Shown: positions 7,939-16,088 of the stretch, piece by piece | Numbering within the stretch: position 1 is the stretch's first letter | Layout: each line of letters opens with the position of its first letter | NCBI RefSeq assembly: GCF_001905885.1 | Contig: NZ_LIYH01000010.1 | Span: forward strand, 175,798 to 212,667 | Direction: 5' to 3' | DNA from: Streptomyces sp. CB03234 | Lineage (GTDB): Bacteria; Actinomycetota; Actinomycetes; Streptomycetales; Streptomycetaceae | DNA length: 36,870 bases | Notes under the pieces: model-generated | Databases searched by the model: none | Seen by the model: only the letters and a program-made list of their open reading frames with translations | What the model was told of the DNA's origin: nothing | Program-made: the position numbers and the translations under genes

Positions 7939-9579
7939 ATGACTGCAACCCTCGTCGCCAAGGACCTCGCCGCCGGCCACGGCGAACGTTCCCTCTTCTC
8001 CGGCCTCGACCTCGTCGTCGCGCCCGGTGACGTGATCGGCCTCGTCGGCGTCAACGGCGCCGGCAAGTCGACCCTGCTGCGGCTCCTCGCCGGGCTCGAC
8101 ACCCCCGAGCACGGGGAGCTGCGCCTGTCGCCGCCCGCCGCCACCGTCGGCCACCTCCCGCAGGAGCCGGAGCGCCGCGCGGGGGAGACCGTGCGCGACT
8201 TCCTCGCCCGCCGCACCGGTGTCGCCGCCGCCCAGGCCGCGATGGACGAGGCGACCCAGGGCCTGGTCGACGGCACGCCCGGCGCCGACGACGCGTACGC
8301 CACCGCTCTGGAGCGCTGGCTGAACCTCGGCGGCGCCGATCTGGACGAGCGCGCCGAGGAGGTGGCCGTCTCCCTCGGCCTGACCGTCGGGCTCGACCGG
8401 CCGATGACGTCCCTCTCCGGCGGCCAGGCCGCCCGCGCGGGTCTCGCCTCGCTGCTGCTGTCCCGTTACGACGTGTTCCTGCTGGACGAGCCGACCAACG
8501 ACCTCGACCTGGACGGCCTGGAGCGCCTGGAACGCTTCGTGCAGGGCCTGCGCGCCGGGACGGTCGTCATCAGCCACGACCGTGAGTTCCTCGCCCGTAC
8601 CGTCACCAAGGTCCTCGAACTCGACCTCGCCCAGCAGCAGATCCGGCTCTATGGAGGCGGCTACGAGGCGTATCTGGAGGAGCGGGAAACCGCCCGCCGG
8701 CACGCCCGCGAGGAGTTCGAGGAGTACGCCGACAAGAAGGCGGCCCTCGAGGGCCGCGCCCAGATGCAGCGCTCGTGGATGGACAAGGGCGTCAAGAACG
8801 CCCGCCGCAAGGCGGGCAACGACAACGACAAGATCGGCCGCAAGTTCCGCAGCGAGGCGAGCGAGAAGCAGGCCGCCAAGGCCCGGCAGACCCAGCGCAT
8901 GATCGAGCGCCTGGACACCGTCGAGGAGCCCCGCAAGGAGTGGGAGCTGCGGATGGAGATCGCCGCCGCCCCCCGCTCCGGCGCGGTCGTGGCGACGCTG
9001 CGCGAGGCCGAGGCCGCCAGGGGAGGCTTCCGCTTCGGCCCGGCCTCGCTCCAGATCGACTGGGCCGACCGGGTCGCCATCACCGGCGCCAACGGCGCGG
9101 GCAAGTCGACGCTGCTGGCCGCCCTCCTCGGCCGCCTCCCGCTCGACGCGGGCCACGCCTCACTCGGCTCGGGCGTCGTCGTCGGGGAGGTCGACCAGGC
9201 GCGCAAGCTGTTCCACGGGCAGGAGTCCCTGTTGGACGCGTTCTGCGCGGCCGTACCGGACACCGAGCCGGCCGACGTACGGACCCTGCTGGCCAAGTTC
9301 GGCCTCAAGGCCCACCATGTGATGCGCCCCGCGACGTCCCTCTCGCCGGGCGAACGCACCCGTGCCGCCCTCGCCCTGCTCCAGGGCCGTGGCGTGAACC
9401 TGCTGGTCCTGGACGAGCCGACCAACCACCTGGACCTGCCGGCCATCGAGCAGCTGGAGTCGGCCCTCGATTCGTACACGGGCACCCTGCTCCTGGTCAC
9501 CCACGACCGGCGCATGCTGGACGCGGTCCGCACGACCCGGCGTATCGAGGTCGCGGACGGCAAGGTCACCGAGCACTGA
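7939..9579 (+). CDS. ABC-F family ATPase
   Basis: A 546-residue soluble protein with two ABC cassettes and no membrane segments. Cassette 1 has Walker A GVNGAGKST (about residues 37-45), signature LSGGQ and Walker B LLDEPTNDLDL; cassette 2 has GANGAGKST, LSPGE and LVLDEPTNHLDL. Between them is a long charged linker (about residues 240-330, many Glu, Arg, Lys), as in ABC-F proteins that enter the ribosomal E site. Members act as translation factors or, in some lineages, give ribosome-protection antibiotic resistance. The linker and architecture resemble housekeeping or lightly specialised actinobacterial members; resistance cannot be claimed from sequence. It starts at ATG 7939 and is followed at once by a bidirectional terminator. 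Confidence 0.92.
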   Translation: MTATLVAKDLAAGHGERSLFSGLDLVVAPGDVIGLVGVNGAGKSTLLRLLAGLDTPEHGELRLSPPAATVGHLPQEPERRAGETVRDFLARRTGVAAAQAAMDEATQGLVDGTPGADDAYATALERWLNLGGADLDERAEEVAVSLGLTVGLDRPMTSLSGGQAARAGLASLLLSRYDVFLLDEPTNDLDLDGLERLERFVQGLRAGTVVISHDREFLARTVTKVLELDLAQQQIRLYGGGYEAYLEERETARRHAREEFEEYADKKAALEGRAQMQRSWMDKGVKNARRKAGNDNDKIGRKFRSEASEKQAAKARQTQRMIERLDTVEEPRKEWELRMEIAAAPRSGAVVATLREAEAARGGFRFGPASLQIDWADRVAITGANGAGKSTLLAALLGRLPLDAGHASLGSGVVVGEVDQARKLFHGQESLLDAFCAAVPDTEPADVRTLLAKFGLKAHHVMRPATSLSPGERTRAALALLQGRGVNLLVLDEPTNHLDLPAIEQLESALDSYTGTLLLVTHDRRMLDAVRTTRRIEVADGKVTEH

Positions 9580-9609
9580 CCGGTTCCGGGGACCGCCCCC
9601 CGGAACCGG
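9580..9609. terminator. bidirectional hairpin terminator between abcF-type gene and tex
   Basis: A perfect 12-bp inverted repeat: CCGGTTCCGGGG (9580-9591), a 6-base loop, and CCCCGGAACCGG (9598-9609). It lies in the 48-base gap between two convergent genes, directly after the stop at 9579 and 19 bases past the tex stop. It has no T tract, as is common in Streptomyces. Confidence 0.8.
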
Positions 9610-9627
9610 CCCGTCACCTCGGTAGCC

Positions 9628-12072
9628 TCACCGGCGGCCCTTCGCGCCGCCTCCGCCCCCGCCGCCCAGCAGGCCGGCCTTGCGCAGCGCGTCCGCCATG
9701 GCGCTGTTCGCGGGCGCGGGGGCCTGGGACGGGCGGCCACCGCCCTTCCCGGCACCACCGCCGCCACCGCGCCGGTCACCCGTACCGCCACCGCGCCGGT
9801 CACCACGGCCGCCACCGCCCCCGGCACCGCCGCCGCCCTGCCGCTGCTGCGGCGGACGGCCGCCCCGCTCACGCTTCGGCGACGCCGTGTCCGTACCGGC
9901 GGACGTCTCGTCGTCCAGCCGCAGCGTGAGCGAGATCCGCTTGCGCGGAATGTCGACGTCCAGGACCTTGACCTTCACCACGTCACCCGGCTTGACCACT
10001 TCGCGCGGGTCCTTGACGAAGTTCCGGGACATCGCCGACACGTGCACGAGGCCGTCCTGGTGCACACCGACGTCCACGAAGGCGCCGAACGCGGCCGCGT
10101 TCGTGACGACGCCCTCCAGCACCATCCCCGGCTCCAGGTCGCCGATCTTCTCGACGCCCTCCTTGAAGGTGGCCGTCTTGAACGCGGGCCTGGGGTCGCG
10201 CCCCGGCTTCTCCAGCTCCCGCAGGATGTCCGTGACCGTCGGCAGACCGAACGTCTCGTCCACGAAGTCGTCCGCCCGCAGCGACCGCAGCACCGAGGTG
10301 TTGCCGATCAGCGACGCGACCTCGCCGCCCGTCGTCTTCACCATCCGCCGCACCACCGGGTACGCCTCGGGGTGCACGCTGGACGCGTCCAGCGGGTCGT
10401 CGCCGCCCCGGATCCGCAGGAAGCCCGCGCACTGCTCGTACGCCTTGGGGCCGAGGCGCGGCACCTCCTTGAGTGCCTTGCGCGACCGGAAGGGGCCGTT
10501 GGCGTCCCGATACGAGACGATGTTCTCGGCGAGGCCCGCGCCGATGCCCGACACGCGCGAAAGGAGCGGCGCGGAGGCGGTGTTGACGTCGACGCCGACA
10601 CCGTTCACACAGTCCTCGACGACCGCGTCCAGGGACCGCGACAGCTTCACCTCGGACAGGTCGTGCTGGTACTGGCCTACGCCGATCGACTTCGGGTCGA
10701 TCTTCACCAGCTCCGCGAGCGGGTCCTGGAGCCGGCGCGCGATCGAGACCGCGCCGCGCAGGGAGACGTCCAGCTCCGGCAGCTCCTGGGAGGCGAACGC
10801 GGACGCGGAGTACACCGACGCGCCCGCCTCCGACACCATGACCTTGGTGAGCTTCAGCTCCGGGTGCCTGGCGATCAGTTCAGCCGCGAGCTTGTCCGTC
10901 TCGCGGGAGGCCGTGCCGTTGCCGATGGCGACCAGCTCGACCGCGTGCTCCTTCGCGAGCCGTGCCAGGGTCGCCAGCGACTGGTCCCACTTGTTGGCCG
11001 GTACGTGCGGGTAGATCGTGTCGGTGGCGACGACCTTGCCGGTCGCGTCCACGACGGCGACCTTCACGCCCGTACGGAAACCGGGGTCGAGCCCGAGGGT
11101 CGCCCGCGTCCCGGCGGGCGCCGCCAGCAGCAGGTCGCGCAGGTTCGCGGCGAAGACCCGTACCGACTCGTCCTCCGCCGCCGTCCGCAGCCGCAGCCGC
11201 AGGTCGATGCCCAGGTGGACGAGGATCCGGGTGCGCCACGCCCACCGCACCGTCTCGCCGAGCCACTTGTCGCCGGGGCGGCCCTGCTGGGAGATCCCGA
11301 ACCGGGAGGCGATGATCCCCTCGTACGACGAGGGGCCGTCGACGGGCTCCTCGGGCTCCAGGGTCAGGTCGAGGACCTCCTCCTTCTCGCCGCGCAGCAT
11401 CGCCAGCACCCGGTGCGAGGGCAGCTCGGTGAACGGCTCGGCGAAGTCGAAGTAGTCGGCGAACTTCGCGCCCGCCTCCTCCTTGCCCTCCCGCACCTTC
11501 GCGGCCAGCCGGCCCCGCGTCCACATCCGCTCGCGCAGCTCGCCGATCAGGTCGGCGTCCTCCGAGAACCGCTCGGTGAGGATGGCGCGGGCCCCCTCCA
11601 GCGCGGCGGCCGGGTCCGCGACGCCCTTGCCGGCGTCGACGAACGCGGCGGCCGCGGCGAGTGGCTCCACCGACGGGTCGCCGAGCAGCCCGTCGGCCAG
11701 CGGCTCCAGACCGGCCTCGCGGGCGATCTGCGCCTTGGTGCGCCGCTTCGGCTTGAACGGCAGGTAGATGTCCTCCAGCCGCGCCTTGGTGTCGGCGGCG
11801 AGGATCCGCGCTTCCAGCTCCTCGGTGAGCTTGCCCTGCTCGCGTACGGAGTCGAGGATGGCGGCCCGCCGGTCCTCCAGCTCCCGCAGGTAGCGCAGCC
11901 GCTCCTCGAGCGTGCGCAGCTGCGCGTCGTCGAGCATCTCGGTCGCTTCCTTGCGGTAGCGCGCGATGAACGGCACGGTCGACCCGCCGTCGAGCAGCTC
12001 GACGGCCGCCTTCACCTGCCGCTCGCGTACGCCGAGCTCCTCGGCGATCCTGCCTTCGATGGACGTCGTCAC
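9628..12072 (-). CDS. tex: Tex-family S1 RNA-binding transcription accessory protein
   Basis: An 814-residue protein with the Tex/Spt6-like order: N-terminal helical region (ERQVKAAVELLDGGSTVPFI), an RNase H-like YqgF domain (TLGLDPGFRTGVKVAVVDA), helix-hairpin-helix repeats (SGIGAGLAENIVSYRD and LGPKAYEQCAGFLRI) and an S1 domain (PGMVLEGVVTNAAAFGAFVD to RKRISLTLRL). After S1 comes a Gly/Arg-rich tail of about 80 residues with GGGGRGDRRGGG-like runs, reminiscent of RGG RNA-binding tails. Tex associates with RNA and the transcription machinery. I start at GTG 12072 (MTTSIEGRIAEELGV) with GGGA about 4-8 bases upstream; an in-frame ATG at 12117 would add 15 atypical residues. Confidence 0.93.
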   Translation of the reverse strand: MTTSIEGRIAEELGVRERQVKAAVELLDGGSTVPFIARYRKEATEMLDDAQLRTLEERLRYLRELEDRRAAILDSVREQGKLTEELEARILAADTKARLEDIYLPFKPKRRTKAQIAREAGLEPLADGLLGDPSVEPLAAAAAFVDAGKGVADPAAALEGARAILTERFSEDADLIGELRERMWTRGRLAAKVREGKEEAGAKFADYFDFAEPFTELPSHRVLAMLRGEKEEVLDLTLEPEEPVDGPSSYEGIIASRFGISQQGRPGDKWLGETVRWAWRTRILVHLGIDLRLRLRTAAEDESVRVFAANLRDLLLAAPAGTRATLGLDPGFRTGVKVAVVDATGKVVATDTIYPHVPANKWDQSLATLARLAKEHAVELVAIGNGTASRETDKLAAELIARHPELKLTKVMVSEAGASVYSASAFASQELPELDVSLRGAVSIARRLQDPLAELVKIDPKSIGVGQYQHDLSEVKLSRSLDAVVEDCVNGVGVDVNTASAPLLSRVSGIGAGLAENIVSYRDANGPFRSRKALKEVPRLGPKAYEQCAGFLRIRGGDDPLDASSVHPEAYPVVRRMVKTTGGEVASLIGNTSVLRSLRADDFVDETFGLPTVTDILRELEKPGRDPRPAFKTATFKEGVEKIGDLEPGMVLEGVVTNAAAFGAFVDVGVHQDGLVHVSAMSRNFVKDPREVVKPGDVVKVKVLDVDIPRKRISLTLRLDDETSAGTDTASPKRERGGRPPQQRQGGGGAGGGGGRGDRRGGGTGDRRGGGGGAGKGGGRPSQAPAPANSAMADALRKAGLLGGGGGGGAKGRR

Positions 12073-12157
12073 GGTGTCCCGACTCGCCTTCTCGTGCCTG
12101 CCAGCTTGAGGTTGCATTCTGCCGGGTCACCGTGCGACGTGTCCGCCTGCCCCGTCG

Positions 12158-12289
12158 TCAGGCGCGGCGCGCCCTGCCCCCGCCCCGCGAGGCCCCGCCG
12201 AACAGCCGCGCCAGCAGCCGGAAGGGCAGGGTGACGACGGTGGCGACGGCCGAGCCGATCATGCGGAAGAAGTCGGCGATGGTACGCAA
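12158..12289 (-). CDS. small conserved-looking LPFRLLARLFGG protein (43 aa)
   Basis: A short gene starting at TTG 12289, six bases after a perfect GGAGG (12296-12300 on the plus strand as CCTCC). The 43-residue product begins MRTIADFFRMIGSAV, has an amphipathic or weakly membrane-inserting middle (AVATVVTLPFRLLARLFGGA) and ends in a Gly/Arg-rich basic tail. I recall similar small proteins with the LPFR.LARLFGGAS motif in many Streptomyces genomes; no function is known to me. Translation in other frames gives no such pattern. It lies between tex and the SCO6745-like gene, and the repeat array 12337-12391 sits where its promoter should be. Confidence 0.6.
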   Translation of the reverse strand: MRTIADFFRMIGSAVATVVTLPFRLLARLFGGASRGGGRARRA

Positions 12290-12336
12290 GGGGCACCTCC
12301 ATGTGCTGTCGGTTGCCCCCTGCGGGTTGCCGCCGC

Positions 12337-12391
12337 GTATACAGCGAAACGTATACAGCGAAACGTAGACAGCGAACGTATACGGCGAAAC
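12337..12391 (-). repeat. four tandem ~14-bp repeats containing GTATAC
   Basis: Four head-to-tail units: GTATACAGCGAAAC (12337-12350), an identical copy (12351-12364), GTAGACAGCGAAC (12365-12377, 13 bases) and GTATACGGCGAAAC (12378-12391). Three units carry the palindrome GTATAC. The array lies 48-102 bases upstream of the TTG start of the 43-residue gene and 16 bases beyond the stop of the gene at 12407. Regular 14-base phasing with a palindromic core suggests a multi-site operator; its AT-rich cores may also serve as -10 elements. Confidence 0.75.
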
Positions 12392-12406
12392 GTTCCGCCC
12401 TGAACC

Positions 12407-13270
12407 TCAGCCCTTGCCGGCCAGGTCCTGCGGGAACGCCCCCGCCGCCACGGCCGCGCCCAGGAAGCCCCGCCCCAGCTCGGTGAGCCGCTCGACGTCC
12501 GCCGCGCCGAGGTGCTCGTACGGAGCGGCGTCCAGGCGGTCCGTACGGTCCTCCAGCTCGGCGCGCAGGGCGGAGCCCGCACTCGTCAGCTCGCCGGCCT
12601 CGTCCATGAGGCCGCGCCCGCGCAGTCGCTCGGCCGCCGCGTCCCAGTCGGCGCGCTGCCAGCCGCGTGTGGCGAGGATCCAGCGGGGCGCCATGCCCTT
12701 GCCGGTCGCCGTGTGGCTGACGAGCGCCTCCAGCGGGTCGAGTTCCGCGGCCAGCAGCGCGACCAGGTGGGCGTCGCCCCGGTGCTCGCGCAGCAGCGTC
12801 GCGGCGTGCCAGTACGCCAGGTGCGGCGCCTCGGGCACCGGGAGGTCGGCGTGGGCGGCGTACAGCGGCCGGGCGTGCCGGGTGCACGCCTCGGTGGCGC
12901 GCAGCGCGAGCCGTGCGGCCTCCGCCATCTCCGCCGACTCGACCGCCGCGTCGCCGAGCAGCCGCCGCAGGGTGGCGTCGGCCGCCCGCAGCCGCGCCGC
13001 GAGCACCGCCTCGGGGGAGGCGGTGTCCCAGACGGCCGGCAGGTGCCGGGCGACGAGCTCGTGGTTGAAGTTGTAGAACGCCGCCGTGACGACCCCCGGG
13101 CCGACCGCTCCCATGGCGGCGGCCCGCCCGGCGAAGTACGCGGCGCTGGAGTCCGTGACCCCGAGCGCCGCCAGCTCCTTGGCGAAGTCGGGCGAGAAGT
13201 AGACCGTCGAGTGGAGCGGGTTCAGGGCGTTGTGGCAGCGCCGGCCGGCGCGCGGCGGGAGAGTCGTCAT
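12407..13270 (-). CDS. SCO6745-type protein with winged-helix-like C-terminus
   Basis: A 287-residue soluble, Ala-rich, mostly helical protein. The opening RRCHNALNPLHSTVYFSPD and the segment KGMAPRWILATRGWQRADWDAAAERLRGRGLMDEAGELT resemble the actinobacterial SCO6745/SalK-like family, in which the second segment is predicted to form a winged-helix-like fold with MarR-like character. I recall no biochemical function. The start is ATG 13270; the longer frame reaching 13372 has no family resemblance and would cross the divergent gene's region. A TetR-like palindrome lies a few bases upstream of this start, so expression may be repressed by a TetR regulator encoded elsewhere. Confidence 0.75.
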   Translation of the reverse strand: MTTLPPRAGRRCHNALNPLHSTVYFSPDFAKELAALGVTDSSAAYFAGRAAAMGAVGPGVVTAAFYNFNHELVARHLPAVWDTASPEAVLAARLRAADATLRRLLGDAAVESAEMAEAARLALRATEACTRHARPLYAAHADLPVPEAPHLAYWHAATLLREHRGDAHLVALLAAELDPLEALVSHTATGKGMAPRWILATRGWQRADWDAAAERLRGRGLMDEAGELTSAGSALRAELEDRTDRLDAAPYEHLGAADVERLTELGRGFLGAAVAAGAFPQDLAGKG

Positions 13271-13281
13271 GCCAAGCAGGT

Positions 13282-13297
13282 TACCGACTGGTTGGTA
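13282..13297. promoter_or_regulatory. TetR-like imperfect palindrome in divergent gap
   Basis: TACCGACTGGTTGGTA is a 16-base imperfect palindrome (half-site TACCnAC) of the kind bound by many TetR-family repressors. It lies 12-27 bases upstream of the minus-strand start at 13270 and 87-102 bases upstream of the plus-strand start at 13384. No TetR gene is in this window. Assignment is by motif only. Confidence 0.4.
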
Positions 13298-13383
13298 CGC
13301 CGCCAGGGGCCGGACCCCGGATGGCCGGAAAGGTGGGGCTTTCGTCATTGCGGCCATCCAGCGTGCCCCCAAGGATGAAGGGC

Positions 13384-14364
13384 ATGACGCAGCGACCCGT
13401 ACTCGTCGTCCTCTTCGACGGCGTACAGAGCCTGGACGTCACCGGGCCGGTGGAGGTTTTCGCCGGGGCGGACCACGTCGCCGGACGCCCCACGCCCTAC
13501 CCGATCCGCACCGCCTCGCTCGACGGAGCGCCCGTCCGCACCCAGAGCGGCCTGCGCCTGGCCGCCGACGGCCCGCTGGCCGACGCGCCGCGGCCGCACA
13601 CGCTCCTCGTCCCCGGCGGCGACGGCACCCGGGACCCCGACCCGCGCCTGATCGACTGGCTGCGCGGCCAGGCCCCGTACGCCGAACGCCTGGTCTCCGT
13701 CTGCACCGGCTCCGTCCTCCTCGCCGAGGCCGGCCTGCTGGACGGCCGCCGCGTGACCACGCACTGGGCGTTCTGCGACCACCTCGCCCGCACCCACCCG
13801 GAGGTGGACGTCGATCCGGACCCGATCTTCGTACGGGACGGGAACCTCGCCACCTCCGCGGGCGTCACCGCGGGCATCGACCTGGCCCTGGCCCTGGTCG
13901 AGGAGGACCTCGGCCGTGACGTGGCGCTCACCATCGCCCGCCACCTCGTGGTCTTCCTCCGCCGCCCGGGCAACCAGGCCCAGTTCAGCGCCCAGCTCGC
14001 CGCCCAGACCGCGCGCCGCGAACCGCTGCGCGAGGTCCAGCAGTTCATCACCGAGCACCCTGCCGCCGACCTGTCCGTCGAGGCCCTGGCCGCCCGCGCC
14101 CGCCTTTCACCGCGCCACTTCGCCCGCGCCTTCCGGACGGAGACCGGCACGACACCCGGCCGCTACGTCGAGCGCGTCCGCCTCGAACACGCCCGCCGCC
14201 TCCTGGAGGACACCGGCAGCGGCGTCCACGAGGTCGCCCGGGCGTGCGGCTACGGCACGCCCGAGGCGATGCGCCGTGCCTTCGTCAAGGCGCTCGGAAC
14301 CCCGCCCGCCGAATACCGGCGCCGCTTCCACGCACCACCCGTACCCACCCACGGAGAGCACTGA
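13384..14364 (+). CDS. GlxA-type regulator: DJ-1/PfpI domain plus AraC HTH
   Basis: A 326-residue fusion regulator. Residues 1-190 form a DJ-1/PfpI domain with the nucleophile-elbow-like SVCTGSVLLAEAGLL (Cys107) and RRVTTHWAF. Residues 225-325 are an AraC-type double helix-turn-helix (ADLSVEALAARARLSPRHFARAFR and VHEVARACGYGTPEAMRRAF). In GlxA/FtrA-type regulators the DJ-1 domain senses a ligand rather than catalysing. The next gene encodes a stand-alone DJ-1 enzyme 17 bases downstream and is the likely target. ATG 13384 has GAAGGG just upstream; two more ATGs lie slightly 5' but are less well placed. Confidence 0.9.
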   Translation: MTQRPVLVVLFDGVQSLDVTGPVEVFAGADHVAGRPTPYPIRTASLDGAPVRTQSGLRLAADGPLADAPRPHTLLVPGGDGTRDPDPRLIDWLRGQAPYAERLVSVCTGSVLLAEAGLLDGRRVTTHWAFCDHLARTHPEVDVDPDPIFVRDGNLATSAGVTAGIDLALALVEEDLGRDVALTIARHLVVFLRRPGNQAQFSAQLAAQTARREPLREVQQFITEHPAADLSVEALAARARLSPRHFARAFRTETGTTPGRYVERVRLEHARRLLEDTGSGVHEVARACGYGTPEAMRRAFVKALGTPPAEYRRRFHAPPVPTHGEH

Positions 14365-14380
14365 AAGGACACCGGTCCGC

Positions 14381-15004
14381 ATGCAGATCGCCATCCTCCT
14401 GTACCCCGGCTTCACCACCCTCGACGCCGTCGGCCCCTTCGAGATCATCAGCCGCCTGCCCGACGCCGAAACCGTGTTCGTCGCCAAGCGGTCCGGCCCC
14501 GTCCGCAACGACCAGGGCAACCTCGCCCTCGTCGCCGACCGCACCCTCGCCGAGGTGCCGAGCCCCGGCATCGTCCTCGTCCCGGGCACCGGCGACCCGG
14601 GACCGGTCATGCGTGACGAGGAGACCCTCGACTGGCTCCGCACGGCGGACGCCACCAGCACCTGGACCACCTCGGTGTGCACCGGCTCGCTGATCCTGGC
14701 CGCCGCGGGCCTCCTCAAGGGCCGCCGCGCCACCACCCACTGGCTCGCGCTGGACGGCCTGAAGGAGCACGGAGCCGACCCGACGGGGGAGCGGGTCGTC
14801 TTCGACGGCAAGTACGTCACGGCGGCCGGCGTCTCGGCCGGCATCGACATGGGCCTGCACCTGGTCGGCCGCATCGCGGGCGACCGGCACGCCCAGACCG
14901 TCCAGCTCATCACCGAGTACGACCCGCAGCCCCCGTACGACGCGGGCTCCCCGGCCAAGGCCCCGGCCGACATCGTCGCGTTCTGGCGCGATCAGGCCGC
15001 CTGA
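14381..15004 (+). CDS. DJ-1/PfpI protein, isonitrile-hydratase-like
   Basis: A 207-residue single-domain DJ-1/PfpI protein. TTSVCTGSLILAAAGLLKG and RRATTHWLALDGL closely resemble the active-site region of isonitrile hydratase (InhA), in which the Cys of VCTGS is the nucleophile; early residues LLYPGFTTLDAVGPFEI are also typical. Isonitrile hydratase turns isonitriles into N-substituted formamides; other members of this subfamily are uncharacterised, so the reaction is a guess from close motif likeness. AAAGGA (14368-14373 region) precedes ATG 14381. It follows the GlxA-type regulator with a 16-base gap. Its last bases overlap the convergent pseudogene. Confidence 0.8.
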   Translation: MQIAILLYPGFTTLDAVGPFEIISRLPDAETVFVAKRSGPVRNDQGNLALVADRTLAEVPSPGIVLVPGTGDPGPVMRDEETLDWLRTADATSTWTTSVCTGSLILAAAGLLKGRRATTHWLALDGLKEHGADPTGERVVFDGKYVTAAGVSAGIDMGLHLVGRIAGDRHAQTVQLITEYDPQPPYDAGSPAKAPADIVAFWRDQAA

Positions 15005-15340
15005 GCGGCCTTCGGCAGCCCCGCCCGTTCCATGAGCACGTGCATCGTGGTCTCGGGCAGGGCGGGGCTCCCGGCCGCCGCCTCCGCACCACCGACACCA
15101 CCGCCGCGTGCGCTGCTCCGCGGTGAGGTGGATGTGCTCCGACACCTCACGGCGGGTCCTCGGATCCGGATGGCGGGCCCAGGCCTCGATCACCGCGGCC
15201 GGCAGCGGGCGGAAGCGCAGCTTGAAGGGCAACCGCACCGCCGGGGCCATGCCCAGCAGCCGCACCAGCACCGACGCGGGCGCGGCAGGATTCTCGGAGA
15301 GCCCGTGCAGCCAGTGGCCGCCCAGCGCCGCCGACGTCAC
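14992..15340 (-). pseudogene. frameshifted/deleted HEAT-like (leucine-rich-variant) repeat protein
   Basis: From GTG 15340, one base after the upstream crotonase stop, the frame reads GGHWLHGLSENPAAPASVL...EAWARHPDPRTRREVSEH, the repeat style (NPaaP..VL..L, hPDPRtR) of Streptomyces leucine-rich-variant/HEAT-like proteins. After about residue 75 this frame turns to low-complexity text. A different frame (codon phase shifted) then gives a typical C terminus, GSPALPETTMHVLMERAGLP, ending at a TGA at 14992-14994. The two ends thus belong to one gene that has lost several repeats and its frame around 15060-15110. A sequencing error alone would not explain the missing middle repeats. Confidence 0.6.
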
Positions 15341-15341
15341 C

Positions 15342-16088
15342 TCACACCCCGTACGTGAAGCGCGGCGACCGCCGCTCCAGGAAGGCGGCGACGCCTTCCT
15401 CCCGCTCGCCGCTGCCGCGCGCCTGCTCCGCCCAGTACGCGTCCCGGTCGGTGCGCCCCGCGGCGAACTCCTTGGCCGCCGCCTGGGTCAGCAGCGAGCG
15501 GGAGGCGAGGACACGGGTGAACTCCGCGACCCGCTTGCCCAGTTCCCCCGCCGGCAGCACCTCGTCCACCAGCCCGGTGCGCAGCGCCCGCTCCGTATCG
15601 ATCAACTCACCGGAGAACAGCAGGTACTTCGCGGTGGGCGGGCCCACCAGCGACACCAGCCGCCGGGTGGAGGAGGCCGGGTAGACGATGCCGAGCTTCG
15701 CCGGCGTGATGCCGAAGTGCGCGCCCTCCTCGGCGAACCGCAGATCACAGGCGGCCGCCAGCTGGCTGCCGCCGCCCACGCAGTAGCCGCGCACGGCGGC
15801 GAGCGTCGGCTTGGGGAAGGCGGCCAGCGCCTCCTCGGCGCGCACGGCGAGCGGCTGCTGCTCGTCGCCCGGCTCGCGCAGCGACGAGATGTCGGCCCCG
15901 GCGCAGAAGGTCGCCCCCGCGCCGGTGAGCACCAGCGCCCGGACCTCCCGGTCGGCGGCCAGCGCGGCGAGCAGCTCCGGCAGTGCACGCCACATGGCCG
16001 CCGTCATGGCGTTGCGCTTGGCGGGGTTGCTGATGACGACGGTGGCGACACCGTCCACGACGGACTGCTCCAGCTGCGGCTGCTCCAT
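15342..16088 (-). CDS. crotonase-fold enoyl-CoA hydratase/isomerase-like protein
   Basis: A 248-residue crotonase-family protein. It has the CoA-binding and oxyanion-hole segments FCAGADISSL and GYCVGGGSQLAAACDLRFA, then FGITPAKLGIVYPASSTRRL. Both acidic residues used by classical enoyl-CoA hydratase are changed: GGGxE is Q109 here, and the Glu of PE(I/V) is A130. A hydration reaction is therefore doubtful; isomerase, decarboxylase, hydrolase or other oxyanion-hole chemistry on an acyl-CoA is more likely. The start is ATG 16088; the open frame upstream to 16136 is not family-like. The degraded repeat-protein gene begins one base after its stop, so the two were probably one transcription unit. 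Confidence 0.85.
   Translation of the reverse strand: MEQPQLEQSVVDGVATVVISNPAKRNAMTAAMWRALPELLAALAADREVRALVLTGAGATFCAGADISSLREPGDEQQPLAVRAEEALAAFPKPTLAAVRGYCVGGGSQLAAACDLRFAEEGAHFGITPAKLGIVYPASSTRRLVSLVGPPTAKYLLFSGELIDTERALRTGLVDEVLPAGELGKRVAEFTRVLASRSLLTQAAAKEFAAGRTDRDAYWAEQARGSGEREEGVAAFLERRSPRFTYGV

Noticed and set aside
6958..9156. 732-codon minus-strand frame opposite the ABC-F gene
   Set aside because: Antisense to both cassettes of a clear ABC-F protein and without any recognisable domain.
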